Below, piece after piece: positions 34,205 through 35,029 of a DNA stretch of 35,029 bases. Within the stretch, counting starts at the first letter, position 1. Every line of letters starts with the position of its first letter. The stretch is from Candidatus Segetimicrobium genomatis (GTDB taxonomy: Bacteria; Sysuimicrobiota; Sysuimicrobiia; Sysuimicrobiales; Kaftiobacteriaceae), in assembly GCA_005882335.1 (NCBI GenBank), contig VBAP01000001.1, positions 1 through 35,029 of the forward strand. The letters are read 5' to 3'. A program made the translations under genes and the position numbers. The notes under the pieces were generated by a model. It searched no databases. It was given only the letters and a program-made list of their open reading frames with translations, and had not been told where the DNA came from.

Positions 34205-34271
34205 GCGTGGCTACCGAGCGACTCCATGGACACTGAGAAAAGCAGATGCGGAAATCAAGTTGGTACGGCAC
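34181..34271. repeat. Perfect 17-bp inverted repeat with 57-nt spacer
   Basis: GTGCCGTACCAACTTGA (34181-34197) is exactly repeated in reverse complement at 34255-34271. The left arm lies in the end of the 26-codon frame; the right arm lies over codons 4-9 of the longest reading of the next gene. No target-site duplication is evident outside the arms. It could be the ends of a very small non-autonomous element, a large RNA hairpin, or a two-part operator. Confidence 0.8.
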
Positions 34272-34968
34272 TGGCATGAGCGAACCCGCTACACAATTTG
34301 AACTGCCGTCCAGATCCGTGTTTGAGCCGCCAAGTTATCCGAACGTCTGGTTCTATGTCCACGATCGTCTCGCCGCCTCCCAGGATGCGGCCGTCTCGTT
34401 CATGACCGGATGGCTGCGCGAGCAGTGCGGCATCACTGACGATTTCGGTCACTGGAAGCCGCCGGAAGCCTCGGACTCCCAGGCGCGGCTGGGCGGGCTG
34501 CAGCCGTGGCAGGGCGGCACCGATCCGACCCTGCATCACGCTCACGATCTGCACATCCGCTACTACTACGTTGCCCTGCGTCAGACGGGGAAACACCACG
34601 TGACGCTCCGCGGCGCAGAGGGTGGTTCAGAACGCTACCACCGGTTCGCAGGGAGCGTGCACTACGAGGTCGCAGACGAGCACCCGGCTCACCCGTACAT
34701 CGACGATTGCCCCTACTGCGGCCGCGCCGGTTCCTACGCGGGCGCGGACGGTCTCTTTGCCGGGGTCCACGAACCACTGGGTCTGGAACTGTTATTGTAT
34801 GGGACGATTCGGGGTGAGGCGGTGGCCCGGCCCGATGGCCGGCCTGTCGGCGGTGTGCAGCTCATGAAAGAAACACACGCGTTACACATCGAACGGATCC
34901 GTCCTGCCCGGCCGGACATGAACATCGTGGACCTGGCGGTCGTGCTGATCGGTCCGCGTGGATCGTGA
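34246..34968 (+). CDS. Hypothetical protein with a CPYCG motif
   Basis: 240 residues from ATG 34246, or 230 from ATG 34276 (MSEPATQFELPS). The second start is attractive because the first ten codons lie in the right arm of the inverted repeat, but neither has a strong ribosome site. I do not recognise the family. Visible points: an aromatic, His-rich middle (PTLHHAHDLHIRYYYVAL), a single CPYCGRAG knuckle that might bind metal with nearby His residues, and a beta-rich C-terminal part. No signal peptide or membrane segment. The stop overlaps the GTG start of the next gene (GTGA), so it is probably co-translated with a sugar-phosphate isomerase-like protein, hinting at a metabolic role. Confidence 0.65.
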   Translation: MRKSSWYGTGMSEPATQFELPSRSVFEPPSYPNVWFYVHDRLAASQDAAVSFMTGWLREQCGITDDFGHWKPPEASDSQARLGGLQPWQGGTDPTLHHAHDLHIRYYYVALRQTGKHHVTLRGAEGGSERYHRFAGSVHYEVADEHPAHPYIDDCPYCGRAGSYAGADGLFAGVHEPLGLELLLYGTIRGEAVARPDGRPVGGVQLMKETHALHIERIRPARPDMNIVDLAVVLIGPRGS

Positions 34969-35029
34969 GCGCTGCCGTGTTGCGCCTCGGCGCGTGCACC
35001 TGGATCTACGAAGCACCGCTGGAGGAAAC
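34965..35029 (+). CDS. Start of a probable sugar-phosphate isomerase/epimerase (TIM barrel), cut by window end
   Basis: From GTG 34965 (or TTG 34980) the frame reads VSAAVLRLGACTWIYEAPLE and stays open to the last base. The LGACTW...PLEE pattern is typical for the first strand and helix of the xylose isomerase-like TIM barrel family, which usually begins MKLGxCTW. Only about 21 codons are present, so the call rests on a short match. Confidence 0.45.
   Translation, partial: MSAAVLRLGACTWIYEAPLEE

Noticed and set aside
34200..34206. GTTAGGC, which fits the integron attC core GTTRRRY
   Set aside because: No matching RYYYAAC partner or attC-like stem was found upstream, there is no integrase gene, and the neighbouring 17-bp repeat does not have attC layout.

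Overview
This is a GC-rich, gene-dense bacterial chromosomal stretch with GTG and TTG starts, clear Shine-Dalgarno sites and no tRNA, rRNA, CRISPR array or transposase gene. No marker gene fixes the taxon. The gene mix (several ABC importers, fused AccD-AccA, ECF sigma with a DUF4349 anti-sigma, DUF3105, Cache/GAF kinases, HD-GYP) fits an uncultured soil, sediment or subsurface lineage of the Chloroflexota/Armatimonadota/Sysuimicrobiota kind. That placement is an inference of low confidence.

Region by region. 1-2 kb: a DUF2877 (AllH-type) protein and an EamA exporter. 2-5 kb: a minus-strand ECF sigma/anti-sigma pair with a near-perfect sigmaE-type promoter in front of it, divergent from a zinc-ribbon/PEGA/thioredoxin-fold membrane protein that ends in a strong hairpin terminator. 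5.2-10.2 kb: a complete four-gene BMP-family (nucleoside-type) ABC importer. 10.2-22 kb: mostly minus strand, in transcription order FdrA (AllF-type), DUF1116 (AllG-type), an oligopeptide-type substrate-binding protein and two permeases, then a cyclase-family hydrolase, a CaiB/BaiF CoA-transferase and a fused acetyl-CoA carboxylase carboxyltransferase. A plus-strand haloacid-dehalogenase gene that has lost its N-terminus interrupts this series. 22-25 kb: DUF3105, STAS, M23 and DmpA-type peptidase genes. 25-32 kb: a signalling block (Cache-HAMP-GAF histidine kinase, single-domain response regulator, REC-PAS-GAF-GAF-HD-GYP protein, membrane GAF/degenerate-GGDEF protein). 32-35 kb: a secreted Asp-box protein, a short leader-like frame with a perfect 17-bp inverted repeat, an unknown gene, and the first codons of a probable sugar-phosphate isomerase.

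How the genes may work together: FdrA, DUF1116 and DUF2877 are the three subunit types of E. coli oxamate carbamoyltransferase (AllFGH). Here they lie at the two ends of about 22 kb that also hold two importers, a ring- or amide-opening cyclase-family hydrolase and a CoA-transferase. This suggests import and breakdown of a nitrogen-rich (purine-, ureide- or cyclic-amide-type) compound, but no carbamate kinase or allantoin enzyme is present to prove it.

The most unusual signal is non-coding. At least six gaps or gene ends hold short tandem repeats of a fixed 7, 8 or 9 nt period. Most are built as two facing arms that would fold into a long imperfect hairpin. Unit sequence differs between most loci, but the architecture (equal period in both arms, inverted, short loop) recurs. 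One facing pair of 8-nt arrays brackets the dehalogenase remnant, and its left array occupies the place where the missing catalytic N-terminus should be.
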